A stretch of DNA of 64,000 nucleotides. It comes from Janibacter sp. A1S7 (GTDB lineage: Bacteria > Actinomycetota > Actinomycetes > Actinomycetales > Dermatophilaceae). Position 1 is the stretch's first letter, and the number at the start of each line of letters is the position of its first letter. Shown piece by piece: positions 7,793 to 16,290 of the stretch. A model generated the notes under the pieces. It saw nothing but the letters and a program-made list of their open reading frames with translations, searched no databases and was not told the DNA's origin. Both the position numbers and the translations under genes were made by a program. The stretch lies in NCBI RefSeq assembly GCF_037198315.1, contig NZ_CP144913.1, positions 1,426,001 to 1,490,000 on the forward strand, given 5' to 3'.

Positions 7793-9145
7793 GTGACCAC
7801 TGCAGTGCCGACCTCCGCTTCCCCCGACCCCTCGCTGCCCGCCGACCTCCCGGCGGCCCAGCAGCCCGAGTGGCCGGACCGCGCTGCCCTCGACGATGCG
7901 GTCGCGACGCTCGGCACCCTGCCGCCCCTCGTCTTCGCCGGCGAGTGCGACGACCTGCGGGACCGCATGGCGGCCGCGTCGGTCGGTGAGGCCTTCGTGC
8001 TCCAGGGTGGTGACTGCGCGGAGACCTTCGTCCACGCGACCGCCGACAACATCCGCGACCGCATCAAGACGGTCCTGCAGATGTCGGCCGTGCTCACCTA
8101 CGGCGCCGGCATGCCGGTGGTGAAGATGGGCCGCATGGCCGGTCAGTTCGCCAAGCCGCGCAGCAAGAACACCGAGACCCGCGACGGCGTGACCCTGCCG
8201 GCCTACCGCGGCGACATGGTCAACGACTTCGCCTTCACACAGCAGTCGCGCACCCCGGACCCGCAGCGGCTCGTCCACGGCTACCACACGAGCGCCTCCA
8301 CCCTGAACCTCGTGCGCGCCTTCACCCAGGGTGGCTTCGCCGACCTGCGGCGTGTGCACGACTGGAACGTCGGCTTCGTCTCCAACGCCGCCAACCGTCG
8401 CTACGAGGGCCTGGCCCGTGAGATCGACAAGGCGATGCGCTTCATGGCCGCCTGCGGCGTCGACTTCGATGCGATGAAGACCACCGAGTTCTGGTCCGCG
8501 CACGAGGCGCTGCTGCTCGACTACGAGCGTCCGATGACGCGCGTGGACTCGCGCACCGGTGACCTCTACGACACCTCGGGGCACTTCCTGTGGGTCGGCG
8601 AGCGCACCCGGCAGATCGATCACGCCCATTTGGACTTCGTCAGCCGGATCCGCAACCCCATCGGGATGAAGGTCTCCGACAAGGCCGACCCGGACGAGTT
8701 GCTGCGGATCATCGACCTGCTCGACCCGGAGCGTGAGCCCGGCCGCCTGACCTTCATCACCCGGATGGGCCACGACAGGATCCGGCAGGCGCTGCCCCCG
8801 ATCATCGAGAAGGTGCGCGACTCCGGCGCGATCGTCACCTGGATCTGCGACCCGATGCACGGCAACACCTTCGAGTCGGCGTCGGGCTTCAAGACCCGCG
8901 ACTTCGAGCACGTCGTCGACGAGGTCCGCGGATTCTTCGAGGTGCACCAGTCGTTGGGGACGGTCCCCGGTGGTCTGCACATCGAGCTCACCGGCAACGA
9001 CGTCACCGAGTGCCTCGGTGGTGCCGAGCGGATCCTCGACACGGACCTGAACAAGCGCTACGAGAGCGTCTGCGACCCGCGGCTGAACCACCAGCAGAGT
9101 CTGGAGCTGGCCTTCCTCACCGCCGAGATGCTCGGCGGACGCTGA
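7793..9145 (+). CDS. aroG: Class II 3-deoxy-7-phosphoheptulonate synthase (DAHP synthase)
   Basis: The 450-residue enzyme condenses phosphoenolpyruvate with erythrose 4-phosphate in the first step of the shikimate pathway. Class II hallmarks are LQGGDCAETF, RMAGQFAKPRS, LPAYRGDMVN, HTSASTLNL, WVGERTRQIDHAHLDFVS and WICDPMHGNT. The conserved cysteine (GDCAE), histidine and acidic residues ligate the metal. Length agrees with plant and mycobacterial AroG. Mycobacterial aroG lies in the same neighbourhood near pknL. The gene converges on the kinase gene, with a bidirectional hairpin between them. Confidence 0.96.
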   Translation: MTTAVPTSASPDPSLPADLPAAQQPEWPDRAALDDAVATLGTLPPLVFAGECDDLRDRMAAASVGEAFVLQGGDCAETFVHATADNIRDRIKTVLQMSAVLTYGAGMPVVKMGRMAGQFAKPRSKNTETRDGVTLPAYRGDMVNDFAFTQQSRTPDPQRLVHGYHTSASTLNLVRAFTQGGFADLRRVHDWNVGFVSNAANRRYEGLAREIDKAMRFMAACGVDFDAMKTTEFWSAHEALLLDYERPMTRVDSRTGDLYDTSGHFLWVGERTRQIDHAHLDFVSRIRNPIGMKVSDKADPDELLRIIDLLDPEREPGRLTFITRMGHDRIRQALPPIIEKVRDSGAIVTWICDPMHGNTFESASGFKTRDFEHVVDEVRGFFEVHQSLGTVPGGLHIELTGNDVTECLGGAERILDTDLNKRYESVCDPRLNHQQSLELAFLTAEMLGGR

Positions 9146-9166
9146 GGCCTCCGGCCCGCAGCCGGC

Positions 9167-9200
9167 ACGCCCCCTTCGCCCGTACGGGTGGAGGGGGCGT
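9167..9200. terminator. Bidirectional hairpin terminator between aroG and the kinase gene
   Basis: ACGCCCCCT at 9167-9175 pairs with AGGGGGCGT at 9192-9200. The interior contains the inner palindrome CCCGTACGGG (9179-9188). It sits between convergent stops at 9145 and 9209. There is no T-tract, as is usual for actinobacterial terminators. Confidence 0.75.
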
Positions 9201-9208
9201 CCTCGTGC

Positions 9209-11125
9209 TCAGATGACGAGGATCGTCACGGTCGATCCCTTGGTGACGCTCTGGCCGCCCGATGGACGAGTCGCCGTGACCTCATCGAGGATGCCACCGA
9301 AGAACGTGTCGACCTTCACCGAGAAGCCCGCGGCCTCGAGCTTCTGCGTCGCCTGCGCCTCGGTCAGGCCCTTGACCTGGGGCACGGTGACCATCTCCGG
9401 GCCCTTGGACACGGTGAGCGTGACCGTCTCACCGCGGACGAGGGTGCCGGAGGCTGGGGACTGGCTGACGACGGAGCCCTCGGGGACGGTCGTGGAGTAG
9501 ACGTCGTCCGCGCGCGCGACCGCGAGGCCGGCCGCCTCGATCGCGGAGGCCGCGGCATCGGCGCTCTGGCCCTTGACCGAGGGGACCGTGATCGGCTCGG
9601 GGCCCTTGGAGACGACGACGGCGACCTGCTCGTCCCGCTTGAGCTCGGTGCCGGCCGTGGGCGCGGTGGAGATGATCTCGCCCGCGGCCACGGACTCGTG
9701 CCACTGCTTCGTGGCGTCCCCGAGAGCGAGGTTGCGCTCGGCGAGGGCGGCCTTCGCCTCCTCGGGTGTCGTCCCCGCGAGCTCGGGGACCTCGTAGCGC
9801 TCCGGACCCTTGGAGAAGACGACCGTGACGTCCTCCCCCTTCGTCAGCTCGGTCTCGGGCGGAGGGTTGGAGGTGATGGCGCTGCCCGCGGCCACCTCCT
9901 CGCTGAAGGCCGTCTGCTCGGTCAGCTCCAGGTCGTGCTCGGCCAGGGTGGTGCTCGCCTCGTCACGCGTCTGGCCGGCGACGTCGGGCACGAGGACGGA
10001 CCCGCCGGGACCCGTCGTGACGTACCAGTAGCCGGCGCCACCGACGAGCAGGAGCAGCACGAGCAGCGCCGCGAGCAGAGCCCGACCACGACGACGGGGC
10101 GAAGGGGGGTCCTCCCGCTGGGTGCCGACCGGCACCGCGGCAGTGGCGCCGGGAGTGTGGTCGGCGGTGGTGGTCGCGGCCAGGGCGCGCGTGCGGCTCG
10201 GTCGGGGGTGGGCGAGGGTCGCCGCGCCGGCCGTGGCTGCGGCGGCTGCCCCCGAGGGGCGACGGTCGAGCTGCCCGGGGGTCAGCTCCTCCCGGACGGC
10301 ATGGAGCGACTCGAGGTACTGGCCGGCATCGCGTGGCCGCTCGTCCGGGTCCCGGTGCGTGGCGAGGGCGACGAGGTCGTCCAGCGGCGCGGGCAGCTCT
10401 GCGACCCGCTCGGACGGTGCCGGGACCCCGCCGTGGACGTGCTGGAAGGCGATGTGGATCGGGGACTCCCCCTCGATGGCGCGGGTCCCCGTGAGCAGCT
10501 CGAAGAGGACGAGCCCGGCGGCATAGATGTCGCTGCGGGCGTCGGCGATGCCGCGTTCGACCTGCTCCGGGGAGAGGTAGGCGACGGTGCCGTAGAGAAC
10601 CCCGTCGTCGGCGGTCGCCGTCTGCGAGGTGACGGCCCGGGCGAGGCCGAAGTCGGCGACCTTCACCTGGCCGTTGTCCGCGATGAGGACGTTCTCGGGC
10701 TTGACGTCCCGGTGGATGTAGCCGGCGTCGTGGGCGACGGACAGGCCCATCAGGATCGACTCCACCAGGTCGAGGGCGGCCCGGGGGGTCAGGGCACCCT
10801 CGGCATCGATCAGCTCACGCGCGCTTCGTCCCTCGACGTACTCCATCGCGAGGAAGACCCGACCCTCGTCCTCGCCCTGGTCGTAGACCGGGACGACATT
10901 GGGGTGGCTCAGCCGGGCGGCGGAGCGTGCCTCGCGGCGGAAGCGGGAGACGAATGTCTGGTCCGCGGCGAGGTCGGGGCGCATGACCTTCAGGGCGACG
11001 TCCCGATCCAGGCGGGTGTCGGTGGCGAGGAGGACGGTGGCCATGCCGCCGTCGGCGATGTGGCGCAGCACGCGGTACCGCCCGTCGACGAGCTCGCCGA
11101 CGAGGGGATGGGATGCCGTGGTCAC
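9209..11125 (-). CDS. pknL: PASTA-domain Ser/Thr protein kinase (PknL position)
   Basis: The 638-residue protein has a Hanks-type kinase domain (about residues 13-270). It shows ADGGMATVLLA, the catalytic lysine in DVALKVM, the HRDVKPENVLIA loop, DFGLARA and YLSPEQVERG. A basic/proline-rich linker and one transmembrane helix (LLAALLVLLLLVGGAGYWYV) follow. Four extracellular PASTA repeats, each ending in a SKGPE-like strand, close the protein. PASTA domains bind peptidoglycan fragments or lipid II. By position it matches pknL beside Rv2175c, but mycobacterial PknL has no PASTA repeats, so this protein is built more like PknB. The GTG start is favoured because it sits 6 nt after a TACACT element. 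Confidence 0.9.
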   Translation of the reverse strand: MTTASHPLVGELVDGRYRVLRHIADGGMATVLLATDTRLDRDVALKVMRPDLAADQTFVSRFRREARSAARLSHPNVVPVYDQGEDEGRVFLAMEYVEGRSARELIDAEGALTPRAALDLVESILMGLSVAHDAGYIHRDVKPENVLIADNGQVKVADFGLARAVTSQTATADDGVLYGTVAYLSPEQVERGIADARSDIYAAGLVLFELLTGTRAIEGESPIHIAFQHVHGGVPAPSERVAELPAPLDDLVALATHRDPDERPRDAGQYLESLHAVREELTPGQLDRRPSGAAAAATAGAATLAHPRPSRTRALAATTTADHTPGATAAVPVGTQREDPPSPRRRGRALLAALLVLLLLVGGAGYWYVTTGPGGSVLVPDVAGQTRDEASTTLAEHDLELTEQTAFSEEVAAGSAITSNPPPETELTKGEDVTVVFSKGPERYEVPELAGTTPEEAKAALAERNLALGDATKQWHESVAAGEIISTAPTAGTELKRDEQVAVVVSKGPEPITVPSVKGQSADAAASAIEAAGLAVARADDVYSTTVPEGSVVSQSPASGTLVRGETVTLTVSKGPEMVTVPQVKGLTEAQATQKLEAAGFSVKVDTFFGGILDEVTATRPSGGQSVTKGSTVTILVI

Positions 11126-11137
11126 GCCCAAAGTGTA
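11126..11137 (-). promoter_or_regulatory. Candidate -10 element for leaderless kinase mRNA
   Basis: On the minus strand TACACT (11137-11132) is followed by TTGGGC and then the GTG at 11125. The spacing is 6 nt and no Shine-Dalgarno is present. Confidence 0.6.
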
Positions 11138-11160
11138 GGTTCGCCCCCTTCGTCCGTGAG

Positions 11161-12300
11161 TCACATGCGCGTGCGCAACGCCTTGACGTTGGCCACGTAC
11201 CCCTTGGTGTCGGCGTACATGCCGTTGGCCTCGACCGAGGCGAGACCCTGGTAGTAACCGGCGATGGCATCGGAGGTCGACGAGGACTGCTCGGTGAGGA
11301 CCTTCAGCAGCACGACCCCGGCGGTGATGTTGTCCTCCGGGTCGAGGAGGTCGAGGTCACGGCCGACGAGGGAGGAGGTCCACTCACCGGAGGAGGGGAT
11401 GACCTGCATCACGCCGACGGCGTTGGCGACGGAGACCTTGCGCTGGTTCCACCCGGACTCCAGGTAGGAGACGGCCAGGGCGAGCGAGGGGTCGACGCCG
11501 TGCTGCCGGGCGACGCGGGTGATGATCGCCTTGGTCTCGGCGCGGCCGGGAATCGAGCGTGCGGCGAGGGTCGCGCGGTTGTCGTCGGCCGCGGAGACGA
11601 TCGAGTCGGAGTAGGTGCGTCCGGCGAAGGAGTTCTGCTTGGTCGCGGCCGTCTGCGAGGTGTTCTGCGACCCGGTGACCCGCAGCTTCTGGCCGGGGTG
11701 GATGTGCGTGCTCGTGGAGATGTCGTTGAGCTTGGCCAGCTTGACCACGCTCATGCCGCGGCGTGCGGCGATGCCGCTGAGGGTGTCACCGTTGCGGACC
11801 GTGTATGCCGAGCTCGCGGGGCGGCTGGTCGGTCGCTTGGCGGGCTTGGCCGGGGCACCCGTGACGCGCAGCTTCTGGCCGGGGTGGATGAAGCCGCTGC
11901 CGAGGTTGTTGAGTGAACGCAGCCGGTCCAGGCTCATGTCGTGGCGTGCGGCGATACCGGTCAGGGTGTCGCCGCTGCGCACGGTGTAGGCCCGGGTGGA
12001 CCCGGAGCGCGAGGACGACGACCGCTGGCGCCCCGTCGCTGCGTTCGAGTCGGAGCGCTGCGGGACCGTGAGCTTCTGACCCGGGTGGATGAAGTCGTTG
12101 GTGTGCAGGTCGTTGCGCGAGAGCAGTGCGCTGGTGGAGACACCGTAGCGCTGGGCGATGCCGTAGGCCGTCTCGCCGGCGCGGACGGTGTGCTGCTTGG
12201 ATCCTTCGGCGCTGATGGCGGTCTCGGTGCTTCCGACGGTCAGGTCGAGCGCCGGGGCGACGGGGGTGGCCGGGACGGGGACGAAGAGCGGCAGAACCAT
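11161..12300 (-). CDS. LysM-repeat lytic transglycosylase
   Basis: The 379-residue protein has three LysM modules (starting HTVRAGETAYGIAQRYGVS, YTVRSGDTLTGIAARHDMS and YTVRNGDTLSGIAARRGMS). Each ends in a HPGQKL motif. A C-terminal SLT-type transglycosylase domain follows, with the catalytic glutamate in SYLESGWNQ and then ANAVGVMQVIP. It would bind glycan strands and cleave peptidoglycan outside the cell. The ATG at 12300 has GGAG 7 nt upstream; the N-terminus is hydrophobic (MVLPLFVPVPATPVAPAL) but lacks basic residues. An upstream in-frame GTG would add an arginine-rich n-region (TARRHRS) and give a better signal peptide, so the true start is open. It lies just upstream of the PASTA kinase gene and may share cell-wall duties with it. 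Confidence 0.85.
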   Translation of the reverse strand: MVLPLFVPVPATPVAPALDLTVGSTETAISAEGSKQHTVRAGETAYGIAQRYGVSTSALLSRNDLHTNDFIHPGQKLTVPQRSDSNAATGRQRSSSSRSGSTRAYTVRSGDTLTGIAARHDMSLDRLRSLNNLGSGFIHPGQKLRVTGAPAKPAKRPTSRPASSAYTVRNGDTLSGIAARRGMSVVKLAKLNDISTSTHIHPGQKLRVTGSQNTSQTAATKQNSFAGRTYSDSIVSAADDNRATLAARSIPGRAETKAIITRVARQHGVDPSLALAVSYLESGWNQRKVSVANAVGVMQVIPSSGEWTSSLVGRDLDLLDPEDNITAGVVLLKVLTEQSSSTSDAIAGYYQGLASVEANGMYADTKGYVANVKALRTRM

Positions 12301-12488
12301 GGGGAGACTCCGATGTCGGCGGGCGGTGGGAGGTGCCCGAACGGTGCGGTCAGGGGAGGTGTGTGGCGTTCGTGACACCTGTGAACTCTGTGGCGTATGT
12401 GGTTGCAGTGGCGACGGTATCGAATAATGAGGGATTTCGCGCGAGTTCCTCGCGGATCGGGTTCGGTATCCGTCGTCTCCCGCTCTGC

Positions 12489-12501
12489 CAGACTGGTCTG
12501 C
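12489..12501 (+). promoter_or_regulatory. Candidate -10 element for the Rv2175c-like gene
   Basis: CAGACT (12489-12494) lies 7 nt before the GTG at 12502. It matches only the A and T of the -10 consensus, so support is weaker than for the other leaderless candidates. Confidence 0.35.
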
Positions 12502-12888
12502 GTGAACGACACGCCTGAGAATGCTTCCGCCGCCGAGCCGAGTGGGCTCTGCCAGCCCGTGTGGCTGACCCTCCCCGACATCGCCGAGCAGCTCGGCGTG
12601 CGCATCACCGAGGTGCGCCGGATGATCAAGGACGGTGAGCTCGTGGCCGTGCGCCGCGGGGAGCGCAATGTCCTGTCCGTGCCGGAGGACTTCATCACTG
12701 CGCAGGGACCGTTGCCGCAGCTGCGGGGAACCTTCACCGTGCTCTCCGACGGTGGCTTCACCGACGAGGAGATCGTCGAGTGGATGTTCACCCGCGACGA
12801 CCGCCTGGTCGGCGGCACGCCGATCGGCGCCCTCCGCCAGGGCGCGAAGACCGAGGTGCGTCGCCGGGCCATGGAAGAGGCCCTCTAG
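12502..12888 (+). CDS. Rv2175c-like winged-helix DNA-binding protein
   Basis: This 128-residue protein contains a MerR/excisionase-like helix-turn-helix (LTLPDIAEQLGVRITEVRRM, then DGELVAVRRGERNVLSVPED) and a C-terminal domain with GGFTDEEIVEWMF and GTPIGALRQGAKTEVRRRA. These features match mycobacterial Rv2175c, a DNA-binding protein that is a substrate of the kinase PknL; phosphorylation of a threonine in its N-terminal tail reduces DNA binding. Here the N-terminal tail (VNDTPENASAAE) also has a threonine, at residue 4. The PASTA kinase gene is close by, separated by the transglycosylase gene. Direct regulation by that kinase is inferred from gene order only. Confidence 0.85.
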   Translation: MNDTPENASAAEPSGLCQPVWLTLPDIAEQLGVRITEVRRMIKDGELVAVRRGERNVLSVPEDFITAQGPLPQLRGTFTVLSDGGFTDEEIVEWMFTRDDRLVGGTPIGALRQGAKTEVRRRAMEEAL

Positions 12889-12966
12889 CGCGACACCCAC
12901 ACGCGGTCGCAGGAAACGCCGATCGTCACCCACCACGCCCAGTGGTCACCCCCAAGGGATCGGGTC

Positions 12967-12979
12967 CACACTGACCCCC
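12967..12979 (+). promoter_or_regulatory. Candidate -10 element for leaderless phosphorylase mRNA
   Basis: CACACT (12967-12972) is followed by 7 nt (GACCCCC) and the ATG at 12980, with no ribosome binding site. Confidence 0.45.
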
Positions 12980-13783
12980 ATGACGACAGCGAGTACCAGC
13001 ACCCCCGCAGTCGCGGTGATCGGTGGGTCCGGCTTCTACGAGTTCATCGAGGGCGCGCGCGAGGTGGACGTGTCGACCCCCTACGGACTCCCGTCCGCCC
13101 CCGTGTCGGTCGGCCAGGTCGCCGGCCGCCCCATCGCCTTCCTGCCGAGGCACGGCAGGGACCACGAGTTCGCCCCGCACACCATCAACTACCGCGCCAA
13201 CATGTGGGCGTTGCGCTCCCTCGGTGTGCGGCAGGTCCTGGCACCGTGCGCGGTCGGGGGGCTGCGTCCCGACGTCTCTCCGGGCGATCTCGTCGTCCCG
13301 GACCAGCTGGTCGACCGCACCCAGCACCGGCGGCAGACCTACGTCGACGCCGGCGCGGCACACGTCCCCTTCGCCGATCCCTACTGCCCCCACCTGTCTG
13401 CCGCGCTCGCTGCGGCCGACCCGGACGTCACCACCGGCGCGACCATGGTCGTGGTCGAGGGGCCGCGGTTCTCCACCCGGGCGGAGTCGCAGCACTACGC
13501 GGCGCAGGGATGGTCCCTGGTGAACATGACCGGGCACCCGGAGGCCGTGCTCGCCCGAGAGCTGCGCATGTGCTACTCGACGCTGGCCGTGGTCACCGAC
13601 ACCGACGCCGGGGTCGCCAGCGGGGAGGGTGTGACCCAGGCGGACGTGTTCGCCGCCTTCGCTCGCAGCATCGACCGGACGAAGCGGTTGCTCACCGAGG
13701 TGGTCGCCACGCTTGCGCCGTCCGTGCGGTGCGGGTGCGCCTCGTGGGCGGAGGGCATCGAGCTGCCCTTCGAGCTGCCATGA
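12980..13783 (+). CDS. mtnP: Purine nucleoside / 5'-methylthioadenosine phosphorylase
   Basis: The 267-residue enzyme has the MTAP/PNP class signature: GGSGFYEF near the N-terminus, FLPRHGRDHEFAPHTINYRA, APCAVGGLRPD, VVEGPRFSTRAE and VNMTGHPEAVLAREL. It would cleave methylthioadenosine or a related purine nucleoside with phosphate, feeding purine and methionine salvage. The loop that sets the base preference reads VTDTDAGVASGEG instead of the TDYDCW seen in classical MTAPs, so a 6-oxopurine nucleoside is also possible. The stop overlaps the next ATG by 4 nt (ATGA), coupling it to a sugar-nucleotide epimerase. Confidence 0.85.
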   Translation: MTTASTSTPAVAVIGGSGFYEFIEGAREVDVSTPYGLPSAPVSVGQVAGRPIAFLPRHGRDHEFAPHTINYRANMWALRSLGVRQVLAPCAVGGLRPDVSPGDLVVPDQLVDRTQHRRQTYVDAGAAHVPFADPYCPHLSAALAAADPDVTTGATMVVVEGPRFSTRAESQHYAAQGWSLVNMTGHPEAVLARELRMCYSTLAVVTDTDAGVASGEGVTQADVFAAFARSIDRTKRLLTEVVATLAPSVRCGCASWAEGIELPFELP

Positions 13784-14823
13784 GGGTGTTGTTGACCGGT
13801 GCCGCCGGCTTCGTGGGCACGGCGATCGCGGCACGGCTGCGGGAGGAGGGCCACGAGGTGGTGGGCGTGGACGCGATGATTCCCCAGGCGCACGGGTCCG
13901 GCTCGGTGTCCCCCTCCGGTGTGCACCGGGTAGATGTCCGGGACCCCGACTCGTGGCGACACCTGCTCGAGGGCGTCGACGCAGTGTGCCACCAGGCGGC
14001 CATGGTCGGGGCGGGCACCTCCGTGGTCGACATGCCCCTGTACGCCGGCCACAACGACCTCGGGACCGCGGTCCTGCTCGCGACGATGGCCGCCGAGGGC
14101 CCGAACCGGCTGGTCCTCGCCTCGTCGATGGTGGTCTACGGCGAGGGGAGGTACACCTGCGCGCACCACGGGAGCCAGAGCCCGGTGCCGCGGGCCGTCG
14201 CGTCACTCGAGGAGGGCGACTTCGATCACGAGTGCTCCGTGTGCGGTGGACGCCTCGAGTGGGCGCTGGTCGAGGAGTCGGCGCCCCCGGACCCGCGAAG
14301 CAGCTATGCCGCGAGCAAGGTGGCCCAGGAGAACTTCGCCGCGGCCTGGGCACGACAGGTCTCCGGGAGTGTGGTCGCCCTGCGCTACCACAACGTCTAC
14401 GGGCCGGGGATGCCGCGGGACACGCCGTACTCCGGCGTGGCGGCGATCTTTCGCTCCGCGGTGGAGGCAGGCCGCCCGCCGCAGGTCTTCGAGGACGGCA
14501 GGCAGATGCGTGACTTCGTCCACGTCGACGACGTGGCCCGGGCCAATGTGCTGGCGCTCGAGGGCGTCGTGGCAGCCCCGCCGCACTCCGTCTGTGCCTA
14601 CAACATCTGCTCGGGAATCCCGATCGAGGTCCGGCAGGTCGCCGAGTACGTCTCCTCGGGCTTGGGCAGGACGGCGACGCCGGTCATCACGGGGGAGTAC
14701 CGCGCCGGCGACGTGCGGCACGTCGTCGCCTCGCCCGGGAAGGCAGCCGCCGACCTCGGGTTCCGGGCCAGAATCCCCCCTTCTGAGGGCCTCGCGCGGT
14801 TCGCGACGGACCCCCTTCGCTGA
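13780..14823 (+). CDS. NAD-dependent sugar-nucleotide epimerase/dehydratase with a zinc-ribbon insert
   Basis: The 347-residue extended short-chain dehydrogenase starts with the Rossmann motif TGAAGFVGTAI. The catalytic region has SSMVVYGEG and the SxxYAASK motif (SSYAASKVAQ). Between them lies an insert with YTCAHHG and CSVCGG, which provides a probable zinc-binding set of cysteines and histidine. From memory, similar inserts occur in dTDP-rhamnose 4-epimerase-like proteins. Substrate-binding strands RYHNVYGPGM and MRDFVHVDDVARA follow. It probably epimerises an NDP-sugar for surface glycan synthesis; the exact sugar cannot be told. The nearest partners are the membrane protein gene facing it and the glycosyltransferase operon beyond. 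Confidence 0.82.
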   Translation: MRVLLTGAAGFVGTAIAARLREEGHEVVGVDAMIPQAHGSGSVSPSGVHRVDVRDPDSWRHLLEGVDAVCHQAAMVGAGTSVVDMPLYAGHNDLGTAVLLATMAAEGPNRLVLASSMVVYGEGRYTCAHHGSQSPVPRAVASLEEGDFDHECSVCGGRLEWALVEESAPPDPRSSYAASKVAQENFAAAWARQVSGSVVALRYHNVYGPGMPRDTPYSGVAAIFRSAVEAGRPPQVFEDGRQMRDFVHVDDVARANVLALEGVVAAPPHSVCAYNICSGIPIEVRQVAEYVSSGLGRTATPVITGEYRAGDVRHVVASPGKAAADLGFRARIPPSEGLARFATDPLR

Positions 14824-14838
14824 GGCCCGGCCGGCGGC

Positions 14839-16167
14839 CTACCAGTCGGGCTTGAGCAGGTGGGCAACCAGGAGTGCCGCGACGAGCTGGATGACCAGCC
14901 CGATCCGTCGCCACCGACTCGGCAGGAGGGCGCACGAGAGCATCAGCCAGGGGACGAAGGGGAGCCAGATCCGCTCCACCTCCGCCCGGCTCATCTGCGA
15001 GACGTCGGCGAGCGCGATCATCACCAGCCCGGACCCCGCGAGCAGGGCGACCACCCGCGACCGTGCACCCGCGAGGTGCTGGTGCCAACCACCGAGCAGC
15101 TGCGCGACTCCTGAACCGAGCATCGGGCCGGCGCAGAAGAGCAGCGCCGCGAGGTTGCCCCACATCCAATAGCTGGGCGGGCGACGTCCGCCCACGCCCG
15201 CGTAGTAGCGGTCGTGCAGGGCCGGGTACGCCTCCCACCACGCGAAGCCCGCGAGAGCGAAGGCCAGCACCACCACGCACGCAGCGACGACCGCGATCGC
15301 CATCGGGAAGAAGGAGCGGGCGATGAGCATCGTCGCGATCGCCACGACCCCGAGCAGCACCAGACCGTAGGAGAGCATCACGCAGTAGCCGAGCAGCAGA
15401 CCCGCCACCACCGACCACGTCCGGCTGCGACGGGTCGCCGCGACCGCGAGCGCGGCCACACCCCACGCGGCCACCGCCGCGAACATCGCGTCGGCCGAAA
15501 CCGACTGCCAGATGGCTGCCGGTCCCAGGACGAGGAAGGGAGCAGCCCTGCGGGCCGGCTCCTCGGCTCCGAGCGCCCGCAGCGTCACCAGGACCGCGAC
15601 CGCCGTGGTCGCGGCGAGTGCGGTGACGACCAGACCGGCGGCAAGGCCGCTGCCGAGGCCGACCCGCACCAGCAGGACGAAGAACAGCAGCGCGCCCGCA
15701 GGGTGCCCCGCCACGTGCACCGGGAGGTTGTCCGGGCCGTACCGGATCCGTCCGACCCACCCGTCGAAGAAGTCGGTGAGGTCGGTGACCTCTCGCGCGG
15801 TCTGGAGGTACTCGTAGTCGGTGGTGAGGATGTGGCCCACACCCGACCAGCCGTCGATGAGCGCGAGCGAGAGCATCCAGGCCAGCCCCGCGAGGAAGGA
15901 GCCGATGAGCAGTCGGCGCCACGGCAGCACCTGTGCCATCCGGTGTGCGCTGAACCCGGCCCAGCCGGCCAGAACCAGCGCGACGGGCGTGGTCCACCCG
16001 ACCCGGGGCTGCCACTCGGCGTGGATCGGCGGGAAGGAGTTCACCCGGACGTTCCAGTCGAGCACCGCCGGCACAGCCATCGCCAGGCCCATGAGAGCCA
16101 GGGCAACCACCAGCCCCACGGCCGGCAGGTGCCGCGTCCGGGGATGCGTCTCGACGGGGGCGGCCAT
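14839..16167 (-). CDS. Polytopic membrane protein, probable GT-C-type mannosyltransferase-like
   Basis: The 442-residue product has about ten or eleven hydrophobic helices separated by short loops. A long first extracellular loop contains WNVRVNSFPPIHAEWQPRVG and the region DYEYLQTAREVTDLTDFF, followed by YGPDNLPVHVAGHPAG. An acidic pair after the first helix and large loops of this sort are typical of GT-C enzymes that use polyprenyl-phosphate sugars. The mycobacterial mannosyltransferase gene Rv2174 occupies a similar place between Rv2175c and idsA2. The function is therefore inferred from topology and synteny. It converges with the epimerase gene (15-nt gap) and diverges from the GT2 operon. 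Confidence 0.6.
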   Translation of the reverse strand: MAAPVETHPRTRHLPAVGLVVALALMGLAMAVPAVLDWNVRVNSFPPIHAEWQPRVGWTTPVALVLAGWAGFSAHRMAQVLPWRRLLIGSFLAGLAWMLSLALIDGWSGVGHILTTDYEYLQTAREVTDLTDFFDGWVGRIRYGPDNLPVHVAGHPAGALLFFVLLVRVGLGSGLAAGLVVTALAATTAVAVLVTLRALGAEEPARRAAPFLVLGPAAIWQSVSADAMFAAVAAWGVAALAVAATRRSRTWSVVAGLLLGYCVMLSYGLVLLGVVAIATMLIARSFFPMAIAVVAACVVVLAFALAGFAWWEAYPALHDRYYAGVGGRRPPSYWMWGNLAALLFCAGPMLGSGVAQLLGGWHQHLAGARSRVVALLAGSGLVMIALADVSQMSRAEVERIWLPFVPWLMLSCALLPSRWRRIGLVIQLVAALLVAHLLKPDW

Positions 16168-16277
16168 GTCCTCGATGCTAGGTCGGCACGGCGGGCATCA
16201 CGTCCGGCACGCCCGCACGGCTGTGCTCGTCAGACATCCGTAAGGATTCAACCGGCAGCGAACCGGTTGCCAGCCGG

Positions 16278-16290
16278 TAGTTTCACGGAT
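16278..16290 (+). promoter_or_regulatory. Candidate -10 element and repeat-rich promoter of the GT2 operon
   Basis: TAGTTT (16278-16283) sits 7 nt before the GTG at 16291. Just upstream (16250-16277) the segments CCGGCAGCGAACCGG and TTGCCAGCCGG form nested partial repeats, a possible regulator site for this two-component-linked operon. Confidence 0.5.

Noticed and set aside
5969..9091. Minus-strand open frame of about 1040 codons opposite the kinase, regulator and DAHP synthase genes
   Set aside because: It is the mirror of real genes on the plus strand in very high-GC DNA; its product is low-complexity and has no domain.
12301..12501. Cyclic-di-AMP riboswitch ahead of the LysM transglycosylase gene
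   Set aside because: Such elements often precede wall hydrolases in actinobacteria, but the conserved core segments could not be found on the minus strand.
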